Of a stretch of DNA of 64,000 bases, positions 25,733 to 34,490 are shown piece after piece. The position numbers were made by a program, and so were the translations under genes. Source of the DNA: Desulfurococcales archaeon. GTDB taxonomy: Archaea; Thermoproteota; Thermoprotei_A; Sulfolobales; WAQK01. The DNA is taken from the NCBI GenBank assembly GCA_027083135.1, contig JALWQH010000002.1, forward strand, positions 35,674 to 99,673, given 5' to 3'. Within the stretch, counting starts at the first letter, position 1. Every line of letters begins with the position of its first letter. The notes under the pieces were generated by a model. The model saw only the letters and a program-made list of their open reading frames with translations, did no database searches and was not told the DNA's origin.

Positions 25733-26710
25733 CTACGCCCTTGGAGGCTCTATGCGGGCTCCGAGATCTATGGGTATCACCACTCCATTGATAGCTTCAT
25801 TGGATGCTAGGAAGTATATTAGCTCAGCTACTTCCCTGGGTTTTATGAGCCTAGGTATGGGGAGCCTTGCCACATAGTCTGCTATTAGGCTGCGGTTATG
25901 CTTCCATAGCTTTAGGGTTGGCCCTGACTCCACGAGGCCTGGCGCCACGGCGAAAACCCGTATCCCGCGGCGCGCCAGCTCCTTCGCTAAACTATATGTT
26001 AGGCCTGCTAGCCCAGACTTCGCTGCAGCGTAGTTTGACTGCCCTATGTTCCCTGATAACCCTATCAGCGACGATATGTTCACTATTACTCCTCCATACG
26101 CCATGTATTTCAACGCCTCCCTGCTGCACAGGTACGCGCCTGTGAGATTAACGTCTATGACTTTCCTCCACTTCTCAGGAGTCATTTTCTCCAGTGTTGA
26201 GTCAATGGTTACACCCGCATTATTGACCAGTACTTTTATGCGGCCTAGGCTGGAGTATATTTTGCTGAATCCCTCGGATACGCTTTCAGGGCTTGTCACA
26301 TCCATCTCTACGGCGACAGCTATGCCGCCCCTACTCCTTATCTCGCCTGCAACCCTTTCAGCAGCCTCTAGATTTATGTCTGCCAAGGCTACTTTGAATC
26401 CATGCTCAGCGAACACGCGTGCTATCTCCGAGCCTATTCCACCAGCCCCGCCTGTAACCACTACTACTCTAGGCTGCTGCGGCTCGGCTTCAGGTATGAA
26501 TACCCAGATCTCGCCGAAAACACTCTCCTCCCTTCTAAGCTCACCCCGCATACCCATGCCAAGCACATCCACATATTCTGCAGGTATCCGAGCTACGCGG
26601 CGTTCACCCTTATCGTTCTCCACTATGCCTGCAGCATACATGGCCTTATACGGCTCAGGCGGTATCAGCACCGTGGTATATGAGACCAGCCTCCACACCA
26701 TGCCTATCAC
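25733..26710 (-). CDS. DUF35-type OB domain fused to a short-chain dehydrogenase (FabG-like)
   Basis: Residues 1-75 (WRLVSYTTVLIPPEPYKAMY, then AAGIVENDKGERRVARIP) look like the OB part of DUF35/ChsH2-type acyl-CoA-binding proteins. Residues 80-325 are a classical SDR: VVTGGAGGIGSEIA (NAD(P) site), NNAG and the catalytic S-Y-K set in ISSLIGLSGNIGQSNYAAAK. The SDR resembles 3-oxoacyl-CoA/ACP or acetoacetyl-CoA reductases. The GTG start overlaps the thiolase stop as GTGA, so thiolase and fusion are coupled. I infer that the DUF35 part holds the SDR onto the thiolase. Confidence 0.75.
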   Translation of the reverse strand: MIGMVWRLVSYTTVLIPPEPYKAMYAAGIVENDKGERRVARIPAEYVDVLGMGMRGELRREESVFGEIWVFIPEAEPQQPRVVVVTGGAGGIGSEIARVFAEHGFKVALADINLEAAERVAGEIRSRGGIAVAVEMDVTSPESVSEGFSKIYSSLGRIKVLVNNAGVTIDSTLEKMTPEKWRKVIDVNLTGAYLCSREALKYMAYGGVIVNISSLIGLSGNIGQSNYAAAKSGLAGLTYSLAKELARRGIRVFAVAPGLVESGPTLKLWKHNRSLIADYVARLPIPRLIKPREVAELIYFLASNEAINGVVIPIDLGARIEPPRA

Positions 26711-27882
26711 CTCCTCATAACTATGACCACGGAGGTGGCTCCCGTGCCTCCATGATTCTCCATCAACCCTATCTCAGCATCTCTAACCTGCCTCTCACCA
26801 GCCTCCCCCCTCAGCTGCCAGAATAGCTCCGCAGCCATGCCTACACCAGTAGCTCCTATTGGGTGGCCCTTAGCCTTCAAGCCTCCACTAGCATTAACCG
26901 GGAGTTCACCGTCAAACCATGTGACATGATCTCTGAGAAGCCTCGCCCCCCCGCCACGCTCGGCGAAGCCAAGCATCTCGTAGAGTATTATCTCGGATAT
27001 GGTGAAGGCGTCGTGAACCTCCGCCAAGTCAAGGTCCTTTGGGGTGAGGCCTGAAGACTTGTAGGCCTGCTGGGAAGCCTTATACGCGGCTATCATAGCT
27101 GCCATGTCATCCCTCTCAAACACTCCGGGCTTATCGTGAGCCATGCCTGCACCCACTATGTAGACGGGGGTGTCGGTATAGCGCTTCGGCTCGCCGCTCA
27201 CTATAACTGAGGCGGCGCCGTCGCTTAGGGGGGAGCAGTCGTAAAGCTTGAGTGGAGGGGCAACATAGGGGCTGCGGAGAACATCTTCCACACTTATCCT
27301 CCGCTTAAACTGCGCTAGAGGGTTCCTAAGAGCGTTCTCATGGTTCTTGACTGCCACGAGGGCTAGGTCCTCCTCCCCCACCCCGTATTTATCCATATAT
27401 ACCTTGGCCATCAAGGCGTAGGAGGCGAAGAAAGGCAGCCCTACAAGTATCTCCTCAGGCGATCCTGCAGCCATGAGCACCTGGTTGGCAACAGTGCTTG
27501 TAGGAGCCTTGCTCATCTTCTCGAACCCCACTACCAGGACGTTTCTAGCGAGGCCTGCTCTTACCATGTTCCATGCGAGAAATATGCCTGTGCCCCCCGC
27601 AGAGCAGGCGTTCTCAACCCTGAAGGCCCTTGCATCAGGGTTTCCAAGATACCTTAAAGCCAGGGGGCCTGAGTGGAGGATCCCGCCGAACCTGTCTGAA
27701 AAATTAGCAACTATGACCAAGTCGATCTCAGAGGGATCAATACCCTTCTCAACGTTCTCCACCACTCCTCTAACAGCCTTCTCAAGCAGCTCCCATGCCT
27801 CCAGGCTGCTGCGAGACTCGTAGGGAGTGCTGAAAGCTGAGACAATTGCCGGCATAGTTAAGGCCACATCACCAAGTGACAC
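26707..27882 (-). CDS. Thiolase-family acetyl-CoA acetyltransferase
   Basis: 391 residues of archaeal SCP2-type thiolase. The nucleophile lies in VENACSAGGTG (about residue 94), and the other catalytic segments are EVHDAF, GHPIGATG and the C-terminal HGGTGA. The C-terminal catalytic cysteine of bacterial thiolases is replaced by the histidine/asparagine type usual in this branch. Members make acetoacetyl-CoA for the mevalonate pathway or act in fatty-acid type chemistry. The partner is the DUF35-SDR fusion; no HMG-CoA synthase gene is adjacent. Confidence 0.85.
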   Translation of the reverse strand: MSLGDVALTMPAIVSAFSTPYESRSSLEAWELLEKAVRGVVENVEKGIDPSEIDLVIVANFSDRFGGILHSGPLALRYLGNPDARAFRVENACSAGGTGIFLAWNMVRAGLARNVLVVGFEKMSKAPTSTVANQVLMAAGSPEEILVGLPFFASYALMAKVYMDKYGVGEEDLALVAVKNHENALRNPLAQFKRRISVEDVLRSPYVAPPLKLYDCSPLSDGAASVIVSGEPKRYTDTPVYIVGAGMAHDKPGVFERDDMAAMIAAYKASQQAYKSSGLTPKDLDLAEVHDAFTISEIILYEMLGFAERGGGARLLRDHVTWFDGELPVNASGGLKAKGHPIGATGVGMAAELFWQLRGEAGERQVRDAEIGLMENHGGTGATSVVIVMRR

Positions 27883-27954
27883 CTAGTAGGATGCACCTAA
27901 TTAAACACTGATACATCCCTGGTCTAAGAATATATTCGACTATAGGCTAATAGC

Positions 27955-28536
27955 TCAATGCAGCTCGAAGGATATTTTCTCGCGGCCTGGTAGGCGGTCA
28001 CCCCTCCTAGCCCAGAATAAGAGTATGTTGCCTCCGCCTAAAACCTCGTACTCTGAGGCTACTTCAACCTCTATGAACCTGGATCTGGGTGGAAGCATCC
28101 AGTATACCTCGTAGTCGTACTCGGCCTTCTCCTCCTCATACATGTTGACATAGGTGTTAAGCCCTCTCCTAAGAATTGCTGGGAAGTATATTATGAATGT
28201 AAGATAAGGGTAGGCTGGGTCCCCTCTGAACTCCAGGCTCAGCGCCTCCACCCTAGCTTTAACCCTTCTATCATTAATCTCTATGGTTTCGGAGTCCAGG
28301 AAGCCCTGCATGGCTGAGGCGAGCCTAGCCATCTCGGACTCATAGTCGAGAGGCCTGTGAATAAGGCCTGCATAGTATTCCCCAGGATCATAGTAGTCGA
28401 AGACAAGTACCTCGTAAATATAGCCTCTCCTAGGAGGCACGGAGAAGAAGCCTTGGGCATGGATGGGGATTATCTCCTCTTCGTCCCTGGGGCGGGGAGC
28501 CTTCCTCTTAGAAGAAGTAGGTGGAACCTTGCTCAA
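27955..28536 (-). CDS. Archaeal protein of unknown function
   Basis: 193 residues, acidic, without membrane helix. It starts with a basic, proline-rich tail and then alternates beta strands (YEVLVFDYYDPGEYYAGLIH). It has no motif that I recognise. The TTG start lies three bases after the stop of the beta-RFAP-like gene, so both share a transcript. Confidence 0.55.
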   Translation of the reverse strand: MSKVPPTSSKRKAPRPRDEEEIIPIHAQGFFSVPPRRGYIYEVLVFDYYDPGEYYAGLIHRPLDYESEMARLASAMQGFLDSETIEINDRRVKARVEALSLEFRGDPAYPYLTFIIYFPAILRRGLNTYVNMYEEEKAEYDYEVYWMLPPRSRFIEVEVASEYEVLGGGNILLFWARRGDRLPGREKISFELH

Positions 28537-28539
28537 TAA

Positions 28540-29430
28540 TCATTCCTCCGACACGGGTCCTGCAGGCCTGTTCCTACCTTTAGCTACCCATACCTCTGCC
28601 TCGAAGCCCTCCTCCCTTGCAGCGCTGAGCATAAGTGACGCTATCCTCCCAGCATCCTCGCGGCGTGTAAACGTGTAGAGTAGTGGGCCCCAGCTGGACT
28701 GCCCTACAATTATCCCCATATTCCTCACTCTATCCACCAGTCCTAGGAGGTCTTTCCTGAAGACTCCCCCCTGATGCTTTGAGAAGTATGTTCCAACGCT
28801 TTCCTCCATGAGCCTCATTCCCTTGTGGAGTAGGCTCAGCCGCCGCATCCCAACACCCCTGAGGATCATCCAGGCAGCCCTAGCCATTCCTCCTCCAAGC
28901 ATCTCGCTGGGGGGTGGCATACTGGTCATGAAGCCCTCCTCGTCCTCGGAGAGCCCCTTCTCGACCCGTGGTAATAGTAGGATAGCCCTCCATTCATCAG
29001 GGAACTCGATCCTTGCTAGAAGCCTATGCCTCCCCCCCTCATCTCTCCCCATCCCTACTACTAGGCCACCATACATGTATGTGAGTATTCCTGTACCGCT
29101 GATTCTCCCCAATCCGAGTAGAGGTGCTTCTTCAAGGGGGTTGAAAGCCCTGCCCTCTGCAAGGCTTACAGCATGGGCTGCTGCAAGCACCCCCTGCGTA
29201 GTGCTTCCAAGCCCAACGTGGCGGGGAATGCCCCGCTCCACACTATATTTGGCCTCATATCCCCTTGAAGCAAGCCTCTCAGTTATCCAGTCCTCCCTCC
29301 AGCCTTTAAGCGGCGGGCTGCATACGAGGAAGCCAGGCCTATCCACATATACTCCGAGCGCCCCCCAGGCATCGTCGCCGACACTATAGAACCCTAGATG
29401 TATCCTGGCACCAGTCTCCACGCAGGGCAC
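28540..29430 (-). CDS. Beta-RFAP-synthase-like GHMP-family protein
   Basis: 296 residues with an N-terminal GARIHLGFYS, and the phosphate-binding glycine loop in PRHVGLGSTTQG. These are hallmarks of beta-ribofuranosylaminobenzene 5'-phosphate synthase relatives, which build the methanopterin-type C1 carriers of archaea. The C-terminal part contains VGQSSWGPLLYTF, another mark of this family. It may contribute to a modified pterin cofactor or be a GHMP kinase with other specificity. Confidence 0.75.
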   Translation of the reverse strand: MPCVETGARIHLGFYSVGDDAWGALGVYVDRPGFLVCSPPLKGWREDWITERLASRGYEAKYSVERGIPRHVGLGSTTQGVLAAAHAVSLAEGRAFNPLEEAPLLGLGRISGTGILTYMYGGLVVGMGRDEGGRHRLLARIEFPDEWRAILLLPRVEKGLSEDEEGFMTSMPPPSEMLGGGMARAAWMILRGVGMRRLSLLHKGMRLMEESVGTYFSKHQGGVFRKDLLGLVDRVRNMGIIVGQSSWGPLLYTFTRREDAGRIASLMLSAAREEGFEAEVWVAKGRNRPAGPVSEE

Positions 29431-29469
29431 GCTTGCTCCCAGGCTTCTAGACTGATTAGGCGGATAATA

Positions 29470-30249
29470 TTATTGCTCTAACCGCTTGACGCGTGGAATA
29501 ATTATTCTCGCGCCTTCCAACTCGGCTATGCTTACATTGACTCCATATATGGGCTCCAGGACCTCGGGTCTAAGTATGCTTCCAGGGCTTCCGAGGGCAA
29601 CTATTCTTCCATTACTCATCAATGAAAGCTTGTCTGCAAGCATGGAGGCTATGGTTAGATTATGCGTGGCTACTATCACACCTATCCCACGTGTCTCCGC
29701 TGCTCTGCGAACCATGCTGATCGCCTCAACCTGGAACTTCAAGTCCAGGTGAATTATAGGCTCATCAAGCAAAACCAGCCTGGCAGGCTTAGATAACACT
29801 GCTGCAAGCATTATTCTCCTAAGCTCACCGCTGCTCAGCTCGTCTATCCTCCTATCAGCCATATCCTCTGCTTCAACCATTCTAAGCACGTTGAGCACGG
29901 TTTTCATGGCCTCACTGCCAGGCCACACGCCTTTAAGGTAGGGTTGAAGTATGGATGCTACAAGATCGGAAACCCTTATGTTGAAGCCTGGTGGGGGAGG
30001 AGGTGGGAGATAGGATATTAGGCGTGCAGCCCTAAGCAGGGGGATCCTCCAAACATCCTCACCATCTATCTCCACTGATCCACGCATAGGTCGCAGAAGC
30101 CTTGATATGCATCTAATCAGCGTTGTCTTGCCAGCTCCATTGGGGCCTGCAACCACTAGGACTTCTCCTCCACCCAGTTCTAGCTCCACATCCCTGAGCA
30201 CAGGTCTTGAATCATAGCCTGCCCATAACCCCCGTATCCTAAGCAGCAT
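29470..30249 (-). CDS. ABC transporter ATPase of iron-siderophore/cobalamin type, with unusual Q-loop
   Basis: 259 residues. Walker A GPNGAGKT (35-42), signature LSSGE, Walker B RLVLLDEP and H-loop ATHN are intact, as in BtuD/FecE ATPases. Where the family has Tyr-Val-Pro-Gln (Q-loop), this protein reads YLPPPPPPGFN: the conserved glutamine is missing and six prolines stand at 82-87. The ATPase overlaps the permease gene by 11 bases. The partner set below makes the substrate iron-chelate, haem or corrinoid. Confidence 0.85.
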   Translation of the reverse strand: MLLRIRGLWAGYDSRPVLRDVELELGGGEVLVVAGPNGAGKTTLIRCISRLLRPMRGSVEIDGEDVWRIPLLRAARLISYLPPPPPPGFNIRVSDLVASILQPYLKGVWPGSEAMKTVLNVLRMVEAEDMADRRIDELSSGELRRIMLAAVLSKPARLVLLDEPIIHLDLKFQVEAISMVRRAAETRGIGVIVATHNLTIASMLADKLSLMSNGRIVALGSPGSILRPEVLEPIYGVNVSIAELEGARIIIPRVKRLEQ

Positions 30250-31252
30250 GGTAGCCTCTCCTCGCTACTAGGAGGTACAGGAAGAAGGGAGCCCCTATCA
30301 TGGATGTTATCGCCCCTACAGGCAGCTCACCATATATTATTACCTCTCCAAGCATCCTTGAAACTATGTCTGCTCCCAGCAGGATGGATGCCCCTATGAT
30401 CGCTGATAATGGTATGCTCCTCCTGTGCAGGGGGCCTACAAGCATCCTAGATATGTGTGGTACAACCAGGCCTATGAACCCTATTATGCCTGACATGCTG
30501 ACTGCAAGGGCTGTTAGGAATGCAACCATGAGTGAGGCAAGCCTGCGGAGCATGTGAGGATCAACCCCGCCGTGAACGGAGATCTCATCCCCCATGAGCA
30601 TGAGGTCAAGCCTATCGGAGATCATGTAGGATGCGGCTAATCCTATAAGCGCTAGGGGGATAAGTATTTCCAGGTCATGCATAGTTATAGGCTCCAGGCT
30701 TCCAGCAAGCCACACTATGAATCCGCCTAGCTTAGCCTGTATCAGCAGGGAGAGGGCGAGAGTCAACCCTGAGAGGAATGAGGAGACAGCGATCCCTGCG
30801 AGAATTAAGGCGGAGGCAGAGCCTCCTGCAGCCTCAGCTATGATCAATGTAAGGGCGAATGCAAGGATCCCTCCGGTGAAGCCTGAAGCCACGAATAATA
30901 CGCGGCTAAAGCTCATCTCCAAGGGGACTATTAGGATGAGCAGCCCTGTTGCAACGAGGGCGCCGGACGATATTCCGAGAAGATAGGGGTCTGCTAGAGG
31001 GTTGCGTGTGAGGCTTTGAACTATGAGGCCTCCGACCCCGAGGCTGGCGCCCACGGTCACCGCGGCGAGTGTTCGGGGGAGACGTATACCAACTATTACT
31101 TCTCTCCCAGTACCCCCTGCTCCAAGCAGTACGCGTATAACCTCTCCTAAGCCGTATGAGGAGGGGCCTATGGATAGGCTTGCGAGAACAAGTACTGCGA
31201 GCAGCAGGGTGGTTAATAGGAGGGATAAAAAATAGCTGTGATCCCTTGTCAA
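30239..31252 (-). CDS. ABC transporter permease (FecCD/BtuC type)
   Basis: 337 residues with about ten transmembrane helices and the family segments LPRTLAAVTVGASLGVGGL, NPLADPYLLGISSGA and FIGLVVPHISRMLVG. It forms a homodimer that translocates metal chelates or cobalamin. The TTG start overlaps the stop of the binding-protein gene as TTGA. Confidence 0.9.
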   Translation of the reverse strand: MTRDHSYFLSLLLTTLLLAVLVLASLSIGPSSYGLGEVIRVLLGAGGTGREVIVGIRLPRTLAAVTVGASLGVGGLIVQSLTRNPLADPYLLGISSGALVATGLLILIVPLEMSFSRVLFVASGFTGGILAFALTLIIAEAAGGSASALILAGIAVSSFLSGLTLALSLLIQAKLGGFIVWLAGSLEPITMHDLEILIPLALIGLAASYMISDRLDLMLMGDEISVHGGVDPHMLRRLASLMVAFLTALAVSMSGIIGFIGLVVPHISRMLVGPLHRRSIPLSAIIGASILLGADIVSRMLGEVIIYGELPVGAITSMIGAPFFLYLLVARRGYHAA

Positions 31253-32448
31253 ACCACTGTCACCACTGGGATCACATATGCATTTATTCCTCCAACACTC
31301 ATGTGCGCTACATCTCCTCCACCATATTCCCCGAAGATCTCCGGGTGAAGGATGGATGCCAGCATCTTCAACGCCTCTATCACCCGTGGCCCAGGCCTCA
31401 GCAGAGAGTCTGCTGCACCGTTAAGCAGCACGTATACTTGCTTGTCCTCCACGGCCCTTATAGAACTCCATCCAGGCCTTGATGAAAGCTTACTGATAAT
31501 CTTGGATGCCTCCTCCGCCCCTATATGTGATGCTGGGACTATTATGACGTCAGGATTAGCTGCTACAACGTCCTCATAGCTTATCTGCGGGTAGCCTGAA
31601 TACTTTGAGAACACGTTTACTCCGCCCGCCTTAGATAACACGTCGTTTATGAAGGTGTCTCCGCCCGCGGTCCAGAGCTGTCCCTGCCATGATCCAACCT
31701 CCACGTATACTTTAACCCTGCTTGCATTATGAGCTGCAAGCCTGCTGGTTATCTCCCGTACTGTTGAGTCTATCATTGATACAAGCTCCCTAGCCCTACT
31801 ATCATAGCCTAGGGCAGCGCCTATGAGGAGTATGTCCTGCTTGACATCCATTATGCTCTTAGCCGCGCCTCCCCTAACGTAGAGCACCTTTAACCCCTTC
31901 TCCTCGAATACTTCCCTAAGCTTCGCATGTGCTCCCACCTCAGCTATAACCAGGTCTGGTTTAAGCTCAACTATCTTCTCAACCTTTATGTAGCTCCACC
32001 AGTATCCACCAACATTGGCTATGCTCCCATTATTCCTTAGCTTCACAACTATGGGGGGATAATCTGAGACAGCGTCTACTCCTACTACAAGCCTGCCTGC
32101 CCCAAGAGCGAACACTGTCTCAGTTATAGCTGGGGACAATACTACTATTCTCCTCGGCCTCTCCTCGATCCTCACGGTTCTTCCAAGAGCATCTATAAGG
32201 GTTCTAGGATAGGGTTTCACAACGGTCTTAGTGGTGGTGGATGTCGAGACACTAGTCCTCTCAACAACGCTTGTCTCAAGCATCCTGGCAGTAGTGGTGA
32301 AAGTAGTGGTTACGGTGACGGTAGATGTTTTCACTGAGAGAACAGTGGTGGTAGAAGGCCCTGAGATATTAGCCGCGTACACGTAGCCTAGGAACAGCCC
32401 AACTATCAGGGCAGCGGCAACAGCCACAGCTATGCGTGTTCCACCCAT
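31249..32448 (-). CDS. Extracellular substrate-binding protein (iron-chelate/corrinoid type)
   Basis: 399 residues: an N-terminal membrane anchor (about 8-28), a Ser/Thr-rich linker (roughly 30-75) common in crenarchaeal surface lipoprotein-like receptors, then a BtuF/FepB-type domain starting DALGRTVRIEERPRRIV. It should bind the chelate and hand it to the permease. The permease and ATPase follow in the same operon; a methyltransferase and pncB lie upstream at short spacing. Confidence 0.88.
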   Translation of the reverse strand: MGGTRIAVAVAAALIVGLFLGYVYAANISGPSTTTVLSVKTSTVTVTTTFTTTARMLETSVVERTSVSTSTTTKTVVKPYPRTLIDALGRTVRIEERPRRIVVLSPAITETVFALGAGRLVVGVDAVSDYPPIVVKLRNNGSIANVGGYWWSYIKVEKIVELKPDLVIAEVGAHAKLREVFEEKGLKVLYVRGGAAKSIMDVKQDILLIGAALGYDSRARELVSMIDSTVREITSRLAAHNASRVKVYVEVGSWQGQLWTAGGDTFINDVLSKAGGVNVFSKYSGYPQISYEDVVAANPDVIIVPASHIGAEEASKIISKLSSRPGWSSIRAVEDKQVYVLLNGAADSLLRPGPRVIEALKMLASILHPEIFGEYGGGDVAHMSVGGINAYVIPVVTVV

Positions 32449-32457
32449 ATGGACACC

Positions 32458-33198
32458 CTATCCATATGGTTGACACACAGATAAAAACCTTTTATCCCTG
32501 CCTTTCTGCGCGAGGATTAATGCTACTAATCCTAGTAGCATTTTCCTCTCATCTACTACATCATAGTTTTCCCTAAGCCACCCTGTAATCTCGCTGAGAG
32601 GAGGCATGGCCTTATACGTGTCGTAGAGGCCTGAGTACATTCTCCAAACCCTTGGTGCAAGCACCAATGCCATTAGAGGGACGATTATCCGCAGGTAGGC
32701 TTTCATGAGACCCTCCAATAGCATGCTGCCAGGCCTGGCCAGGTCTAGGAGCAGGTAGGCTCCCCCCCTGCCAAGCACTCTACGTATCTCTCTGAGAGAC
32801 ATCCATGGATTAATAGTATCCCTAAGCGAGAATGCTGTGACCACTACTTTGAAGGCCTCATCCCTGAAGGGTAGGTGCTCCATAACCCCCTGTACATAGT
32901 GTAGGGAGGGCCCGCTGCCCAGGTTTCTCCTAGCTTCAGCCAGCATAGGTTCCAGTGGGTCGAGCAGCACTGCCTCACGGTTCCTGTCAACTCTGCGCAC
33001 CATTTCAGCCATGTGCCCAGGCCCGCTGCCAGCGTCAAGCATAACACCAGGCGTGGATGATGCAAGCCTAGCGGCAAGCATCCTTATCTTTGTAAGGGTG
33101 CCTAGAGACATGGCTTTATTCATCTTCTCATACACGCTAATTATTCTTTCAAGCTGCTCTTCAAGGATCCTCCAGGAGAAACCGTTCTCAGCACACAT
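32458..33198 (-). CDS. Class I SAM-dependent methyltransferase, UbiE-like
   Basis: 246 residues with motif I MLDAGSGPGHMAEM (52-65), the motif II/III acids in VVTAFSLRDTINPW and the post-motif LGRGGAYLLLDLARPG. The pattern resembles UbiE/MenG-type quinone methyltransferases, but other substrates are possible. It lies nine bases upstream of the ABC binding-protein gene, so it could act on a corrinoid or iron-chelate ligand, or be independent. Confidence 0.75.
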   Translation of the reverse strand: MCAENGFSWRILEEQLERIISVYEKMNKAMSLGTLTKIRMLAARLASSTPGVMLDAGSGPGHMAEMVRRVDRNREAVLLDPLEPMLAEARRNLGSGPSLHYVQGVMEHLPFRDEAFKVVVTAFSLRDTINPWMSLREIRRVLGRGGAYLLLDLARPGSMLLEGLMKAYLRIIVPLMALVLAPRVWRMYSGLYDTYKAMPPLSEITGWLRENYDVVDERKMLLGLVALILAQKGRDKRFLSVCQPYG

Positions 33199-33229
33199 AG
33201 GGGGGAGGCCTCTAGGAGAATTAGAGAAG

Positions 33230-34402
33230 CTATGTTGGCTGGGGTTCGGGAACCTCCTCCAGCTGCTCCAATACGTATCTCCTTATCTCCTCTAGGCTAG
33301 GCAGATTCACGGCTACCTTGCCTTCCTCCATGACTCTAACTAGTAGCGGCTTGAAGCCCTCTGGACCCTGTTCTCCTAGGAGCCGTATAGTATCGTTTAA
33401 CCCCGGCCTCCTCCTGAACACCTGCTTGGCTCCGGGAAGCTTGCCACGCTTGGTTATGGGAATCCACCTCCCATCCCTCTTCACCTCAACTATATCCATG
33501 CTTAGATCAATGCTGCGTGGGAAGGCTATAGATGTCCCTACCCCGAAGCCGTCTGCCACGTCTCTGAGCCTCAGAATCTCCTTCTCCCCAACCCCTCCGC
33601 TAACATATATCTTGACATGCCTGTAGCCATGTAGGTCTAGAGTCCACCTAACCTCCTCTACAATGCTCCTCATATCGCCTCTTCTACTGCTAGGGGTGTC
33701 AAGCCTAACGCCGTGCAGCTTGTCTCCCAGCAGCTCGGCTGCCATTAGTGACTCCTCCCTCTCATCACAGAACGTGTCAACTAATGCTATGCGGGGAGCC
33801 TCGGGCTCCAATACCTCGTCGAACGCTCTCCAAGCCTTCCTCTGATCCCCGAACAATATGATTAGGGCGTGCGGCATAGTTCCCTTAGGCTCCAAGCCTA
33901 GATACTCCTTGGATAACACACCTGAAACGCCGTCAAGCCCCCCAATATACGCTGCCCTGTCAAGCATAGGTGCTAATGCTGGGTGGGCTGCACGCAGGCC
34001 GAAGAACAAGACTGTTCTCCTCCCCGCAAGCTTCTTGATTCTAGCCGCCTTGGTAGCCACGCTAGTGTAATGTCTAAGTATGCCTAGCAGGGGGGTTTCA
34101 AGCTCAGCTATCTCATAGTATGGCCCCTCAACTATAAATACAGGTTCACCCTGCTTGAACAATGTCCCCTCAGGCATAGCGTATACTGTTAAACCAGTGT
34201 TCCTCAGCAGTGCAAGGGCCTCTTCGAGGCCTGCGAACACTCCCCACTCATACCCTCCGGGAAACCTGTAGCTATGGATCTCCATCCTAACAGAGGCGTC
34301 TTTAAGCCCCTTAGCTTCAAGTATCCTCCTAGTTCTCACAAAGTATATGTCGGTGGCTTCCCTCAGCCTCTCAGGGGGAAGCGTGTATATTCTCGGCTCC
34401 AT
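33230..34402 (-). CDS. pncB: Nicotinate phosphoribosyltransferase
   Basis: 390 residues. It makes nicotinate mononucleotide from nicotinate and PRPP in NAD salvage. Typical segments are [45 protein letters not shown] and SGGVGEKEI, covering the PRPP and phosphate sites. The length fits the archaeal type. Divergent from the kinase at 34.5 kb with about 90 bases between. Confidence 0.92.
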   Translation of the reverse strand: MEPRIYTLPPERLREATDIYFVRTRRILEAKGLKDASVRMEIHSYRFPGGYEWGVFAGLEEALALLRNTGLTVYAMPEGTLFKQGEPVFIVEGPYYEIAELETPLLGILRHYTSVATKAARIKKLAGRRTVLFFGLRAAHPALAPMLDRAAYIGGLDGVSGVLSKEYLGLEPKGTMPHALIILFGDQRKAWRAFDEVLEPEAPRIALVDTFCDEREESLMAAELLGDKLHGVRLDTPSSRRGDMRSIVEEVRWTLDLHGYRHVKIYVSGGVGEKEILRLRDVADGFGVGTSIAFPRSIDLSMDIVEVKRDGRWIPITKRGKLPGAKQVFRRRPGLNDTIRLLGEQGPEGFKPLLVRVMEEGKVAVNLPSLEEIRRYVLEQLEEVPEPQPT

Positions 34403-34490
34403 ACAGCATCGCCCATGTGGGATGACGTGAGGCGAAGTAAAATACCTTGCCTGGACAACATAGGCTGAGCATTGCAGTGAGGCTCAGGTA

